Assembly (NCBI RefSeq): GCF_023015985.1
Contig: NZ_JALKAO010000003.1
Coordinates: 558,001 to 622,000 of the forward strand
DNA length: 64,000 nucleotides
Reading direction: 5' to 3'
From: Marivita sp. S6314
GTDB taxonomy: Bacteria; Pseudomonadota; Alphaproteobacteria; Rhodobacterales; Rhodobacteraceae
The notes below the pieces were generated by a model. That model made no database searches. It saw nothing but the letters and a program-made list of their open reading frames with translations, and had not been told where the DNA came from. Of the stretch, positions 1 to 9,686 are shown in pieces. A program made the translations under genes and the position numbers. Every line of letters starts with the position of its first letter. Positions within the stretch are counted from its first letter, which is position 1.

Positions 1-753
1 GATGCGTCCGACGGGATCATGGTGGCGCGTGGCGATCTGGGCGTTGAATTGCCGGTTCAGAACGTGCCACCGATCCAGAAACGCCTCGTCCGTCGCTGTC
101 GCGCGGCGGCAAAGCCAGTGATTGTTGCGACCCAGATGCTGGAATCGATGATCGAAAGCCCGATGCCCACACGCGCCGAAGTGTCTGACGTGGCGACCGC
201 GATTTACGAAGGGTCGGATGCGATCATGTTGTCGGCAGAATCCGCGGCAGGGGACTATCCGGTCGAAGCCGTCACAACGATGAACAACGTGGCGATCGAG
301 GTCGAAAACGACCCCACCTATACCGAGATTATCGAAGCATCGCGCACCGCCAAGCGCCAGACCGTGGCTGACGGCATCGTTGCAGCGGCCCGCGAGATTG
401 CAGAAACCACCGACATCAAGGCGATCTGCTGTTTCACATCGTCCGGCACAACCGCATATCTGACCGCGCGCGAACGTCCTCGGGTTCCGATCATTGCGAT
501 GACCAGCTCTGTCACCACCGCGCGTCAGCTGGCGCTGACCTGGGGCACCGAATGCGTGCTGACCGGTGAATTGGAGCGCTTTAAACAGGCTGTGGTGAAC
601 GCCGCCCGCGCGGCGCGGGCCGGCGGGTATGCGGATGAAGGAGATCAGATCCTGGTGACGGCAGGCGTGCCGTTCAATACACCGGGCACAACCAACATTT
701 TGCGCGTGGCCCCATGCGACGAACGTTTGATCTACAACACCGATCCAGAGTAG
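1..753 (+). CDS. pyk: pyruvate kinase, C-terminal part (5' end outside window)
   Basis: Catalyses phosphoenolpyruvate + ADP to pyruvate + ATP, the last step of glycolysis, in the cytosol. The frame is open from base 1 and 250 residues are visible. The start of the visible part carries the pyruvate-kinase segment [14 protein letters not shown] (Mg and substrate region), followed by ATQMLESM and the helix with [11 protein letters not shown]. The last ~130 residues match the C-terminal alpha/beta domain, ending in the family-typical GTTNILRV. About half of a ~480-residue enzyme is missing upstream. A small membrane protein gene follows after 36 bp on the same strand. Identification is secure. 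Confidence 0.96.
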   Translation, partial: DASDGIMVARGDLGVELPVQNVPPIQKRLVRRCRAAAKPVIVATQMLESMIESPMPTRAEVSDVATAIYEGSDAIMLSAESAAGDYPVEAVTTMNNVAIEVENDPTYTEIIEASRTAKRQTVADGIVAAAREIAETTDIKAICCFTSSGTTAYLTARERPRVPIIAMTSSVTTARQLALTWGTECVLTGELERFKQAVVNAARAARAGGYADEGDQILVTAGVPFNTPGTTNILRVAPCDERLIYNTDPE

Positions 754-789
754 CGTTTCCAAAGATGTAATTGGTTTGGAGTGTCTTGC

Positions 790-1011
790 ATGGAGATGGA
801 CACACTTTTTGTGATTGGTCTGGTTCTGGGTGTTCTGAGTGTTCCTGCCATCGTCTCGGCCATTTCGAATGGCCAGCGTCCGCGCATTGCGACGATCACG
901 CTGATGATCGCAGGCGGGCTGGTGGTGTACGCGATGTCCAAAAAGCCCGGGGGCTACTCGTTTGACGAGATCCCGGGCATCGTGGCGCGTGTTCTGAGCT
1001 CTTTCACCTGA
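790..1011 (+). CDS. small two-helix membrane protein, unknown function
   Basis: A 73-residue protein not assigned to a named family. Two hydrophobic stretches, at about residues 4-21 and 32-48, are separated by a short basic loop (NGQRPR), and a short amphipathic tail follows, so a two-span inner-membrane protein is likely. The ATG at 790 is preferred because a GGAG lies about 9 bases upstream; a GTG at 781 is in frame but directly abuts that GGAG. It sits between pyk and the rpmI-rplT operon and may be cotranscribed with pyk. Function cannot be inferred from sequence. Confidence 0.72.
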   Translation: MEMDTLFVIGLVLGVLSVPAIVSAISNGQRPRIATITLMIAGGLVVYAMSKKPGGYSFDEIPGIVARVLSSFT

Positions 1012-1133
1012 CCGCACGCTGCAAAGCGCTTGCATCACAGCCAAAGCCCGCCTATACGGCGCGCTCTACCCGCACGGCCGGTCGAAATGGCATACCGAGT
1101 CGCGCGTTCACCGTAAGACCATAGGAGACGGAA

Positions 1134-1334
1134 ATGCCGAAGATGAAGACAAAATCGAGCTGCAAAAAGCGGTTCAAGGTGACGGCCACGGGTCGCATCC
1201 TCGCTGGTCAGGCAGGCAAACGCCACGGCATGATCAAGCGGTCCAAGAAATTCATCCGCGATGCGCGCGGAACCACCACGCTGTCGAAGGCTGATGAGCA
1301 AATCATCAAGCCAATGATGCCCTACGCGCGCTAA
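1134..1334 (+). CDS. rpmI: 50S ribosomal protein L35
   Basis: A component of the large ribosomal subunit. The 66-residue, strongly basic sequence begins [17 protein letters not shown], the normal L35 N-terminus, and contains the conserved [10 protein letters not shown] segment; length is as expected. A GGAGACGG ribosome-binding site precedes the ATG. rplT follows after 12 bp, the usual rpmI-rplT pair; infC is not adjacent here, as is common in alphaproteobacteria. Confidence 0.98.
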   Translation: MPKMKTKSSCKKRFKVTATGRILAGQAGKRHGMIKRSKKFIRDARGTTTLSKADEQIIKPMMPYAR

Positions 1335-1346
1335 GGAGAATTTGAC

Positions 1347-1712
1347 ATGTCCCGAGTAAAAGGCGGAACCACGACCCACGCCCGTCACAAGAAGGTCATC
1401 AAGGCGGCAAAAGGCTATTACGGCCGTCGCAAGAACACCTTCAAAGTCGCCCGTCAGGCGGTTGATAAAGCCAACCAGTACGCCACACGCGACCGCAAGA
1501 ACCGCAAGCGCAATTTCCGCGCGCTGTGGATTCAGCGGATCAACGCGGCTGTGCGCGCACATGACGAAGCATTGACATATTCCCGCTTCATCAACGGCCT
1601 CACATTGGCTGGCATCGAAGTAGACCGGAAAGTTCTGGCTGATCTGGCCGTGCACGAGCCCGACGCGTTCAACGCGATTGTCGATCAGGCCAAAGGCGCG
1701 CTGGCTGCTTAA
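1347..1712 (+). CDS. rplT: 50S ribosomal protein L20
   Basis: An early-assembly protein of the large ribosomal subunit that binds 23S rRNA; in several bacteria it represses its own operon. The 121-residue sequence shows the L20 hallmarks MSRVKGG at the N-terminus, [10 protein letters not shown] near residue 28, [19 protein letters not shown] in the middle and YSRFINGL in the globular domain. The ATG has an AAGGAG site 7 bases upstream. It is the second gene of the rpmI-rplT operon, and a strong factor-independent terminator begins about 20 bp after its stop. Confidence 0.98.
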   Translation: MSRVKGGTTTHARHKKVIKAAKGYYGRRKNTFKVARQAVDKANQYATRDRKNRKRNFRALWIQRINAAVRAHDEALTYSRFINGLTLAGIEVDRKVLADLAVHEPDAFNAIVDQAKGALAA

Positions 1713-1732
1713 GTCGCGTCACAAAGGAATAG

Positions 1733-1767
1733 AAAAAGCCCCGCTGTCCGCAGCGGGGCTTTTTTTT
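1733..1767. terminator. factor-independent terminator, likely bidirectional
   Basis: A perfect 10-bp stem (AGCCCCGCTG / CAGCGGGGCT) with a TCCG tetraloop is followed by seven T on the + strand and preceded by five A, which read as T on the - strand. It ends the rpmI-rplT operon and lies between convergent genes, so it can serve both. Confidence 0.93.
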
Positions 1768-1841
1768 GTGCGCGGGGTCCTATTGCGAAAAAAAGCAGCC
1801 CTGACGGGCCGCTCATTATTCACGCGCGATATGGCGCTGTT

Positions 1842-3041
1842 TCAGTCGAGGATAACGTCGAAGTCAACGCGGCGCTCGCTCAGGCCGGGCTGACCTGCAA
1901 GTACGGTCGGTTTCGAATGCGCGGCGATAATGATCTGCTCCGCTTCAAATCCGGCACCGACCAGCGAACTCATCAAGGCAACCGCGCGCAAACGTGCGGT
2001 TGCGGGTGTCTCGCCGGACCCAAGATCATCGGAATACTGCCCTATCACACGAAGCCGCGCGTCGGGGCAGGCGCTGGCCTTGGAGGCAAGCTCGACTACC
2101 GCGGGCAGGCCGTCGGAGGGTGCTGTGATCGAGCGGGGCGAATAGAACAGCTTTGTTTGCGCAACTGCAGCCTGCAGCTGAACAACGCATGTTGGCAGAA
2201 GGCCGGAATAGGTTTGGTTTGTCTGAGTAAACCCGGCGGTCAGCGCAATTTCCCGCACTTCGAATTCGACGCGGCGGTCGTAGTAGGCGTTGGATTGCGC
2301 ACCCGACAGACCCGACGGCTCTTTGCTCCCCATGCCAACGGCCCGGAAGCGGGTGATGTCAATGCCCGCAGCGCCCACACGTTGCAGGACAGCTTCGGCC
2401 CGTTGCTGGCTCAGGCGCAGATTTGCGTCGGGGTCACCGGATGGGTCCGAATGGCCTTCCACAATGATTTCCACATTGGTGCAGTCCTGCGCGACCAGAC
2501 CGATCAGCCGGGCCTGCGCCAGTCCGGCATCCTCGCCGGTCAAGCCACCGCTGGGGAAATAGATACGGGCGTCTTGTGCCAGAACCCGAAGGTCTTCGAT
2601 GCAGGACCGATCCTGCGCCAGTTTCGCTTGTGCGGCCCCAAAGAACGCACCCGGATCAGATGTCGGGCTGATCTCGGTGTTGGGGTTGACGGACACTTTT
2701 TGCGGCGCAAGCGGCTGAACCGGGTCAGGTTGCGGCGTGACCACTGCGGGCTGCACAATTGATGGTTCGGTTTGCTGCAGTAACTGTGGCACAGGATCAG
2801 CCTGAGGCTGAACCACCGCCGCGCTGTCCAGTGGTGTAATCCCGGCGGATTGCTGGCCAACCGCCACCGGGTTCTGCGTCACGGTTCGTGTGACTTCAGG
2901 AGCCACGACCGCAGTTGACACGGGTGCGGCAGCTTCTGTTGTATCTCGTGGTGAAAAATCAATGACCCCGGTTGCGGCCAAAACAATTGCTGTCGATGGC
3001 GCGAACCACGGCAAATGCTCTTTGATAAGACGTAATGACAT
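1842..3041 (-). CDS. envelope protein with two tandem OmpA-like domains
   Basis: Predicted envelope protein of 399 residues. A hydrophobic N-terminal segment (about residues 11-28) can act as signal or anchor; a Pro/Gln/Val-rich linker runs to about residue 125. Residues ~140-265 form an OmpA-like peptidoglycan-binding domain with the typical VEGHSDPSG, LRLSQQRAEAV and NAYYDRRVEFEV segments. Residues ~280-399 repeat the fold in weaker form (ATARLRAVAL, LSERRVDFDV). OmpA-like domains bind diaminopimelate in peptidoglycan; a role in cell-wall attachment is inferred. It is a single gene, convergent with rplT. Confidence 0.82.
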   Translation of the reverse strand: MSLRLIKEHLPWFAPSTAIVLAATGVIDFSPRDTTEAAAPVSTAVVAPEVTRTVTQNPVAVGQQSAGITPLDSAAVVQPQADPVPQLLQQTEPSIVQPAVVTPQPDPVQPLAPQKVSVNPNTEISPTSDPGAFFGAAQAKLAQDRSCIEDLRVLAQDARIYFPSGGLTGEDAGLAQARLIGLVAQDCTNVEIIVEGHSDPSGDPDANLRLSQQRAEAVLQRVGAAGIDITRFRAVGMGSKEPSGLSGAQSNAYYDRRVEFEVREIALTAGFTQTNQTYSGLLPTCVVQLQAAVAQTKLFYSPRSITAPSDGLPAVVELASKASACPDARLRVIGQYSDDLGSGETPATARLRAVALMSSLVGAGFEAEQIIIAAHSKPTVLAGQPGLSERRVDFDVILD

Positions 3042-3291
3042 GCTCTTCCCCCAGAACTGTGCTGCTTCGTGAGCGTTTACTCGCTCAACATCTTGACGTT
3101 ATTCTGCCCATTGCTGCTGAATTTTGGGGTGCGGTCAACATCTATGTGGCAAAGAATGGCCGATCCCAACAAAAAACTTGCGCGCTGTTGTCAAACGACA
3201 AGGCGCGGAAAGAATCGCGCCTGATTTTTGGGCTGTCTTGCGTCCAAGCCATGCCCGGTCTAGGGAAGCACAAACCTGTCCGGAGGGTGAT

Positions 3292-4365
3292 ATGGACGAT
3301 CTGCGCGACAAATATATTGGCCTGATTGCAGGCGCGGGGGACGAAGCGACCCTTGAGGAATTGCGCGTGCAAGCGGTCGGCAAAAAGGGCGAGATCAGCC
3401 TGAAGATGCGCGAACTTGGAAAGATGACCCCCGAAGAGCGCCAGGTCGCGGGACCGGCCCTGAACGCATTGAAGGACGAAATCAATTCGGCACTGTCGGC
3501 CAAGAAAGCTGCCTTGGAAGATGCCGCGCTGGACGAACGGCTGCGGGGCGAGTGGCTCGACGTGACTCTGCCGGGCCGCACGGGCCGTCATGGCTCCATT
3601 CATCCGATCAGCCAGGTGACAGAAGAGGTCACGGCGATCTTTGCCGATATGGGCTTTTCGGTTGCCGAAGGCCCGCAGATCGACAGCGACTGGTACAACT
3701 TCGATGCGCTGAACATCCCCGGCCATCACCCGGCGCGGGCGGAAATGGACACGTTCTATATGCATCGCGCCGAGGGCGACAATCGCCCGCCGCACGTGCT
3801 GCGCACGCACACGTCGCCGGTTCAGATCCGGTCAATGGAAAAGCACGGCGCGCCGATCCGCATTATCGCACCCGGTCGCGTGTACCGCGCGGATTATGAC
3901 CAGACGCACACGCCCATGTTCCATCAGGTCGAAGGCTTGGCCATCGACACGGATATTTCGATGGCGAACCTGAAATGGGTCCTGGAAGAGTTCGTCAAAG
4001 CCTATTTCGAAGTGGATGACGTGGAACTGCGATTCCGCGCGTCGCACTTCCCGTTCACCGAACCGTCGGCCGAGGTTGATATCCGCTGTTCCTGGGAAGG
4101 CGGCACGCTAAAGGTCGGCGAAGGCGATGACTGGCTGGAAATCCTGGGCTCTGGCATGGTGCATCCGAAGGTGTTGCAGAATGCGGGTGTTGATCCCGAG
4201 ATCTATCAGGGCTTTGCCTTTGGCGTCGGCATCGACCGGATTGCGATGCTGAAATATGGCATCCCCGACCTGCGTGCATTCTTTGATTCAGACCTCCGCT
4301 GGCTGCGCCACTATGGCTTCAGCGCGCTGGATGTCCCGACATTGCACGGCGGGCTTAGCACTTGA
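3292..4365 (+). CDS. pheS: phenylalanine--tRNA ligase alpha subunit
   Basis: Catalytic subunit of the alpha2beta2 enzyme that charges tRNA-Phe. The 357-residue length is normal. Residues 1-~90 form the N-terminal coiled coil; the class II core shows motif 2 ([11 protein letters not shown]), the Phe-pocket region ([18 protein letters not shown]) and motif 3 near the C-terminus ([16 protein letters not shown]). The ATG at 3292 is chosen because GGAGG lies 5 bases upstream; the same frame stays open back to 3124, but that extension is not conserved-looking. pheT follows 75 bp downstream, the standard operon. Confidence 0.97.
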   Translation: MDDLRDKYIGLIAGAGDEATLEELRVQAVGKKGEISLKMRELGKMTPEERQVAGPALNALKDEINSALSAKKAALEDAALDERLRGEWLDVTLPGRTGRHGSIHPISQVTEEVTAIFADMGFSVAEGPQIDSDWYNFDALNIPGHHPARAEMDTFYMHRAEGDNRPPHVLRTHTSPVQIRSMEKHGAPIRIIAPGRVYRADYDQTHTPMFHQVEGLAIDTDISMANLKWVLEEFVKAYFEVDDVELRFRASHFPFTEPSAEVDIRCSWEGGTLKVGEGDDWLEILGSGMVHPKVLQNAGVDPEIYQGFAFGVGIDRIAMLKYGIPDLRAFFDSDLRWLRHYGFSALDVPTLHGGLST

Positions 4366-4374
4366 TCGCGTGAA

Positions 4375-4422
4375 CCGGATTCATATCCGGCACGGTACTG
4401 GATTGCCGGGCAGGTGCCCGGC
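4375..4422 (+). other. two stem-loops in the pheS-pheT spacer
   Basis: The 75-bp spacer contains CCGGAT-TCAT-ATCCGG (4375-4390) and the 18-base palindrome GCCGGGCAGGTGCCCGGC (4405-4422). Neither is followed by a T-run, so they are not classical terminators; mRNA stabilisation or subunit-ratio control is possible but unproven. Confidence 0.5.
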
Positions 4423-4440
4423 CTACAGGAAGACGACACA

Positions 4441-6837
4441 ATGAAATTCACCCTCTCCTGGCTAAAAAAACACCTCGACACAGACGCTTCGGTTGATGAG
4501 ATCGCCTATGCGCTCACCGATCTTGGGCTTGAGGTGGAAGGCATCACCAACCCCGCTGAGCGGCTCAAGACCTTTACGCTGGCCAAGGTGACCCATGCCG
4601 AACAGCACCCCGATGCGGACCGTCTGCGCGTCTGTACGGTGGCGACGGATGAAGGCGACAAGCAGATCGTCTGCGGCGCACCAAATGCGCGCGAGGGCAT
4701 CACGGTCGTTCTGGCCAAGCCGGGTGACTACGTGCCGGGAATTGATGTGACGCTCAGCGTTGGCAAAATTCGCGGCGTTGAGAGCCATGGGATGATGGCA
4801 TCTGAGCGTGAGCTGGAATTGAGCGACGAGCATGACGGCATCATCGAACTGCCCTCGGGCGAGATCGGCGAGCGATTTGTCGATTGGCTGGCGCAGAACG
4901 ATCCGGCCAAGGTTGACCCGGTGATCGAGATTGCCATTACGCCGAACCGCCCGGATGCCTTGGGTGTGCAGGGGATTGCGCGCGATCTTGCGGCGCGGGG
5001 GCTGGGCACGCTTAAAACCAGTTCCGTTGACCCGGTCCCGGCACAGGCCGAGGCGGGGATTTCTGTGTCGATTGATGAAGACACGCTGGATGGATGCCCG
5101 CTGTTCTGTGGGCGTGTGATCCGGGGCGTCAAGAACGGCCCAAGCCCGGCCTGGCTGCAGGACCTGTTGCGGGCCATCGGGTTGCGCCCGATCAACTTTC
5201 TTGTCGATGTGACCAACTATTTTACCTATGATCGCAACCGCCCTTTGCACGTGTTCGACATGGCCAAAGTGCATGGCAACCTGCGCGTCCACCGTGCGGC
5301 AGGCGGTGAAGAATTGCTTGCGCTAGATGGAAAAACCTACACCTTCCAGCCCGGTCAGATGGTCATTTCCGATGACAAGGGCCCCGAGAGCATTGCCGGT
5401 GTCATGGGCGGTGAAGAGACCGGGTGTACCGATGAAACCACAGATGTGTTTGTCGAAAGCGCATATTGGGATCCGATCCAGACCGCCTATACGGGCCGCG
5501 CGTTGAAGATCAATTCCGACGCGCGTTACCGGTTCGAACGCGGTGTCGATCCGGCATTCACACCCGAAGGACTGGACCTGGCAGTGCGCATGATCCTTGA
5601 TCACGCTGGTGGAGAGGCCTCCGAGATGATCGTGGCAGGCGCTGTTCCGGATGTGAGCCGTGCCTACAAACTGGATCCGGCGCGGGTGATTTCGCTGGTC
5701 GGAATGGACATTCCCGAGGCCGAGCAACGCCAGACCCTGACGGCATTGGGTTTCCGGCTTGAAGGCAACATGGCGCATGTGCCGTCCTGGCGTCCGGATG
5801 TGATGGGCGAGGCTGATCTGGTGGAAGAGGTCGCGCGTGTGGCGTCTTTGACGAAGCTGGAAGGCAAGCCTTTGCCACGCACCCATCCCGGTGTGCCCAA
5901 GCCGATCCTGTCACCCATGCAGCGCCGCGAACGCGCCGCGCGGCGGACCGCGGCGGCTTTGGGCTACAATGAATGCGTGACCTACAGCTTCATCGACAAA
6001 GACGCGGCAACGCTGTTTGGCGGTGGCGATGATGCGTCGATGCTGGCCAATCCGATCAGTTCGGAAATGAGCCATATGCGCCCGGCTTTGTTGCCCGGTC
6101 TGCTGCAGGCCGCGGCCCGCAATCAGGCGCGTGGATTCATGGATGTCGCGTTGTTCGAACTTGGTCACGCCTTCCACGGGGGCGAGCCCGGAGAGCAGCA
6201 TCTGCTGATCTCGGGTCTGCTGGTGGGACGGTCCGGCCCTAAAGATGTGCACGGGACATCGCGTCCTGTCGATGTGTTTGATGCCAAGGCAGACGCCGAA
6301 GCGGTTCTTGCCGCCATGGGCGCGCCGGCCAAATCGCAGATCCGCCGGGGGGCCCGCGAATGGTGGCATCCGGGGCGTCACGGCATGATTTGTCTTGGCC
6401 CGAAGAAAGTCCTGGGTATCTTCGGTGAACTTCACCCCAAAGTGCTCAAGGCGATGGATATCAAAGGCCCGGCCGTGGCCTTCACGCTGTGGCCAGAGGA
6501 AATTCCGATGCCGCGCAAGTCCGGCGCGACGCGTCCCGCGCTTGTCCTGAATGATCTGCAGGCGGTTGAACGCGACTTTGCGTTTGTGGTCAACAGCGAT
6601 GTGGCCGCGCTTGATCTGGTGAATGCGGCAGCCGGTGCAGACAAGGCGTTGATCGCGGATGTGCGGGTGTTTGACGAATTCATCGGCGGCAGTCTTGGTG
6701 AGGGCAAGAAATCGCTTGCGATCACCGTGCGGCTGCAACCCACCACGTCGACACTGAAAGAAGCGGATATCGAGGCGGTCGGTCAGAAGATTGTCGAGAA
6801 GGTCGAAAAAGCAACCGGTGGTACGCTGCGGGGGTGA
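4441..6837 (+). CDS. pheT: phenylalanine--tRNA ligase beta subunit
   Basis: Structural and editing subunit partnering PheS. The 798 residues are the expected length. In order: N-terminal MKFTLSWLKKHLDTD, an EMAP-II-like tRNA-binding domain (~39-150, with HPDADRLRVC and VCGAPNAR), the B1 segment with ITPNRPDALGV, B3/B4 editing domain (~205-390), B5 domain, a catalytic-like domain with NPISSEMSHMRPALLPGLL, and the C-terminal ferredoxin-like anticodon-binding domain (~705-798, FAFVVNSDV onward). ATG 4441 matches the family N-terminus. It is the last gene of the pheST operon, convergent with a LysR gene. Confidence 0.97.
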   Translation: MKFTLSWLKKHLDTDASVDEIAYALTDLGLEVEGITNPAERLKTFTLAKVTHAEQHPDADRLRVCTVATDEGDKQIVCGAPNAREGITVVLAKPGDYVPGIDVTLSVGKIRGVESHGMMASERELELSDEHDGIIELPSGEIGERFVDWLAQNDPAKVDPVIEIAITPNRPDALGVQGIARDLAARGLGTLKTSSVDPVPAQAEAGISVSIDEDTLDGCPLFCGRVIRGVKNGPSPAWLQDLLRAIGLRPINFLVDVTNYFTYDRNRPLHVFDMAKVHGNLRVHRAAGGEELLALDGKTYTFQPGQMVISDDKGPESIAGVMGGEETGCTDETTDVFVESAYWDPIQTAYTGRALKINSDARYRFERGVDPAFTPEGLDLAVRMILDHAGGEASEMIVAGAVPDVSRAYKLDPARVISLVGMDIPEAEQRQTLTALGFRLEGNMAHVPSWRPDVMGEADLVEEVARVASLTKLEGKPLPRTHPGVPKPILSPMQRRERAARRTAAALGYNECVTYSFIDKDAATLFGGGDDASMLANPISSEMSHMRPALLPGLLQAAARNQARGFMDVALFELGHAFHGGEPGEQHLLISGLLVGRSGPKDVHGTSRPVDVFDAKADAEAVLAAMGAPAKSQIRRGAREWWHPGRHGMICLGPKKVLGIFGELHPKVLKAMDIKGPAVAFTLWPEEIPMPRKSGATRPALVLNDLQAVERDFAFVVNSDVAALDLVNAAAGADKALIADVRVFDEFIGGSLGEGKKSLAITVRLQPTTSTLKEADIEAVGQKIVEKVEKATGGTLRG

Positions 6838-6866
6838 CATGCGGGTTGGGGCAAGCGCTGTCCGAC

Positions 6867-7760
6867 CTACCGCTTGGGGTTCGTTAAAAACTCCGCCAGC
6901 AGATCATAGACCACGCGAATGCGCCGGCTTGTGTGCAGTTCCCGGTGTGTGACCAGCCAGATCGGGAACTCGACCGGTGTGGCGTCTGGCACAACCATTT
7001 CCATCCCCGGTGTCGCCGCGCCGACCTCGTCGAACATGACGGACAATCCAAACCCATCTTTCGCCAGACCCCAGGCCACAAGCCCGTTTGCAGACCCGAT
7101 CCGAAAATTCTCGGGCCGCAGAGCGAGACCGCGCTCTTTGAGGAATGCGATCATCTGGGCCGGATCGCCAAAGCTGATGAAGTCATGCTGCTCCATGTCC
7201 GACAGCGTTTTGGGACGCCCGCGGCGGTTCAGGTAATCAGTCGAGCCGTAGAAGCGCGCCCGTGCGTTTTGGACAAGCCGCGCGATCAGGTCAGGCTGAT
7301 CCGGGCGCACATGGCGCACGGCAATGTCGGCTTCGCGGCGCAGGATATCGCGAATGTCGTTCGTGGCGACAAGATCAATGTGCAGTTTGGGTGCCACCTC
7401 GCGCAGCCGGTGTAGCGCAGGCGGCAGCACATAGGCGGTCATCACATCGCTGGCAGTGATCCTGACCTGACCTTCGATATCCTGTGCCTGTCCGCTGGCT
7501 GCGATGGCAATGCGATCCGCCGCATCGCCCATGCGCCGCGCGTGTTCAAGCAGTTGCGCCCCGGCCTCCGTCAACCTGAGCGACCGGCCAACCCGTTCGA
7601 ACAGCATCACCGACAGGTCGTCCTCCAATGCGGCAACCTGACGGCTGAGGGTCGGTTGGGTAAGGCCCAGCTTGCGCGCCGCCGCCGACAGCGACCCCGT
7701 CTCTGCCGTGGCAAGGAAGGAGGCAATGTGGGACCAGTCGAAGCGGCGCAAGCTATTCAT
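6867..7760 (-). CDS. LysR-family transcriptional regulator
   Basis: DNA-binding regulator of 297 residues. The N-terminal winged helix-turn-helix (residues ~9-66) has the LysR signature FLATAETGSLSAAARKLG and TQPTLSRQVAALEDDL; the effector-binding domain spans ~95-290. It is divergent from a methyltransferase gene with an 87-bp intergenic region, so it may control that gene and itself. The effector cannot be deduced. Confidence 0.9.
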   Translation of the reverse strand: MNSLRRFDWSHIASFLATAETGSLSAAARKLGLTQPTLSRQVAALEDDLSVMLFERVGRSLRLTEAGAQLLEHARRMGDAADRIAIAASGQAQDIEGQVRITASDVMTAYVLPPALHRLREVAPKLHIDLVATNDIRDILRREADIAVRHVRPDQPDLIARLVQNARARFYGSTDYLNRRGRPKTLSDMEQHDFISFGDPAQMIAFLKERGLALRPENFRIGSANGLVAWGLAKDGFGLSVMFDEVGAATPGMEMVVPDATPVEFPIWLVTHRELHTSRRIRVVYDLLAEFLTNPKR

Positions 7761-7847
7761 ACGAATATGTATAACGGTACTGCGAATTTCGGCAATTTAT
7801 AGATTAATCGCGTATGTGTATCTGGGTGTCATTCAAGGAGACACATC

Positions 7848-8480
7848 ATGTATCAAACTGCTTCATTTTGGGATGGCATTGCAGAGAAATATGCAAAGAC
7901 GCCGATTAAAGACAATCAATCCTACGCGTATACGCTCGACAGAACGCGGTCGTACCTGCGTCCCGAGGACCGGATGCTTGAAATCGGGTGCGGCACCGGG
8001 TCGACCGCCTTGGAACTGGCCCCCCAGGTCGCGCATATCGTGGCAACCGATATTTCCGACGCGATGTTGTCCAAAGGCCGGACCAAAGCGGCGGAGCAAG
8101 GCATCGGCAATGTCGAGTTCGCCCAAGCCGATGCGGAACACGCACCCAGTGGCCCGTTTGACGTTGTCACGGCGTTTAACCTTTTGCATCTGGTCGAGGA
8201 TATCGACGCGACATTGGCCGAGATCCACCAACGCGTGCAGCCCGGTGGCCTGTTCATCTCCAAGACGTTCTGCATGCCGGACCGATTTGGATTGCTGACG
8301 CTGATGATGCATATTGGCGTGCCCGTGATGCAGTTTTTTGGCAAGGCACCCTATGTGGCGCATCTCAAAGCATCTGATCTGGACGCGGCCCTTGTCCGCG
8401 CCGGTTTCACAATTATCGAAGTCGGTCAGGGACCCACCAAAGATCCCCGCCGCTATCTGGTTGCCCGGCGGGAACAATGA
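7848..8480 (+). CDS. class I SAM-dependent methyltransferase
   Basis: A 210-residue methyltransferase of the Rossmann type. Motif I, LEIGCGTG, lies at residues 44-51, the acidic ribose-binding end of beta-2 is ATDISDAML, and AFNLLHLVEDIDATL and VQPGGLFIS are the usual post-I and motif III regions (methyltransferase 11/25 type). GGAGACACATC precedes the ATG. The substrate is not predictable. It is divergent from a LysR regulator and overlaps no neighbour in coding sequence once the ytoQ start is placed at 8534. Confidence 0.88.
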   Translation: MYQTASFWDGIAEKYAKTPIKDNQSYAYTLDRTRSYLRPEDRMLEIGCGTGSTALELAPQVAHIVATDISDAMLSKGRTKAAEQGIGNVEFAQADAEHAPSGPFDVVTAFNLLHLVEDIDATLAEIHQRVQPGGLFISKTFCMPDRFGLLTLMMHIGVPVMQFFGKAPYVAHLKASDLDAALVRAGFTIIEVGQGPTKDPRRYLVARREQ

Positions 8481-8533
8481 TTGGACTCGGTGGAAATCTG
8501 GGCTACCCCTGCCTGAAAGAAGGGGAAGAACTC

Positions 8534-8983
8534 ATGGGTCTCAAAGTCTATTTGTCCGGCGAAATTCACACCGACTGGCGTGAACAGATCATTGATGCGT
8601 GTGACGGGTTGGAGGTGTCGTTCGACAGCCCGGTGACCGATCACGACGCAAGCGATGATTGCGGTGTGGCGATCCTCGGAGCGGAGGACAACAAGTACTG
8701 GCACGACCACAAAGGCGCGATGGTCAATGCGATCCGGACCCGCAAGGGCATTGCGGATGCGGATGTCGTGGTGGTGCGGTTCGGCGAAAAGTACAAACAG
8801 TGGAACGCAGCCTTTGACGCAGGCTATGCCAGCGCGTTGGGCAAGTCGCTGATCATTCTGCAGCAACCCGAGCATGACCACCCGTTAAAGGAAGTGGACG
8901 CAGCCGCATTGGCCGTGGCGCGCACACCGCAGCAAGTGGCCCAGATCCTGCGCTACGTGCTGACGGGGTCCCTGCCGGGGTGA
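8534..8983 (+). CDS. ytoQ: YtoQ family protein
   Basis: A 149-residue protein closely resembling Bacillus YtoQ, a family of undetermined function with a nucleoside-deoxyribosyltransferase-like alpha/beta fold. Family features seen: KVYLSGEIHTDWR at the start, a central SPVTDHDASDD stretch, and FGEKYKQWNAAFDAGYA (like YtoQ FGEQYKQWN) followed by GKSLIIL. The frame is open from 8477, but ATG 8534 has a GGGGAAGAA site and matches the family N-terminus. It is 50 bp downstream of the methyltransferase stop. Confidence 0.87.
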   Translation: MGLKVYLSGEIHTDWREQIIDACDGLEVSFDSPVTDHDASDDCGVAILGAEDNKYWHDHKGAMVNAIRTRKGIADADVVVVRFGEKYKQWNAAFDAGYASALGKSLIILQQPEHDHPLKEVDAAALAVARTPQQVAQILRYVLTGSLPG

Positions 8984-9144
8984 TCCGGGTCTGCAAAAGC
9001 GGGTTCTGAAAGTCGCATTTTGCGGCAACGATCCGCAATTTCCCCGTGTCTGAAATGCGGTGACGTGACAATCGGATGTGGATCGGTAACCTGCAATCAC
9101 GTTGGCGAAACGGCCGGCGGCGTACCAACACGAGGGAACAAGTA

Positions 9145-9570
9145 ATGATTCAAGAATTCAAGGATTTCATCGCCAAAGGCAATGTCATGGACATGGCGGT
9201 TGGCATCATCATCGGTGCCGCATTTACGGCCATCGTCACATCGCTGGTGGGCGATCTGATCAACCCGATTATCGCGCTCTTTACCGGCGGGATTGATTTC
9301 TCGGGGTGGTTCTACACGCTGGATGGCAGTGAGCATGCGTCCTTGGCTGCCGCACAAGAGGCCGGTGCCGCCGTCTTTGCGATTGGCAATTTCATCATGG
9401 CCGTGATCAATTTCCTGATCATCGCGTTTGTCGTGTTCCTTCTGGTCAAGATGGTGAACCGGATCAAGGAAGCGGCAGAAAAGCCCGATGATGTGGCACC
9501 AGAAGTGGACACAGGCCCAAGCGAACTGGATGTTCTGCTGGAAATCCGCGACGCCCTGAAAAAAGGCTGA
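9145..9570 (+). CDS. mscL: large-conductance mechanosensitive channel
   Basis: Homopentameric inner-membrane pore opened by membrane tension, a safety valve against hypo-osmotic lysis. The 141 residues contain the MscL N-terminal amphipathic helix ([20 protein letters not shown]), TM1 at about 16-40 with the pore-lining [12 protein letters not shown], a periplasmic loop, TM2 at about 78-102, and a cytoplasmic C-terminal helix bundle ending [13 protein letters not shown] 9145 has GAGGGAACAAGT upstream and gives the canonical N-terminus. A terminator follows directly. Confidence 0.97.
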   Translation: MIQEFKDFIAKGNVMDMAVGIIIGAAFTAIVTSLVGDLINPIIALFTGGIDFSGWFYTLDGSEHASLAAAQEAGAAVFAIGNFIMAVINFLIIAFVVFLLVKMVNRIKEAAEKPDDVAPEVDTGPSELDVLLEIRDALKKG

Positions 9571-9581
9571 ACCACAGCCCG

Positions 9582-9607
9582 AGGTGTCCCGCCGGGGCAC
9601 CTTTATT
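9582..9607 (+). terminator. factor-independent terminator after mscL
   Basis: AGGTGTCCC-GCC-GGGGCACCT forms a 9-bp stem (one G-T pair) with a 3-base loop, followed by TTTATT. It lies 12 bp after the mscL stop. Confidence 0.8.
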
Positions 9608-9686
9608 CGTGTTCGGGACCGGCTCCTGTTGATACGTCAGTTCGTTGCGATAGATGCTGAGGCATCAGAATTGCAAGGCGCACGAC

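Noticed and set aside
3124-3291. 56-codon upstream extension of pheS
   Set aside because: PheS homologues start near 3292, where a GGAGG site is well placed.
4462-6840. Long open frames on the minus strand opposite pheT (276, 187 and 309 codons)
   Set aside because: They mirror the codon pattern of pheT on the other strand, lack ribosome-binding sites and show no domain features.
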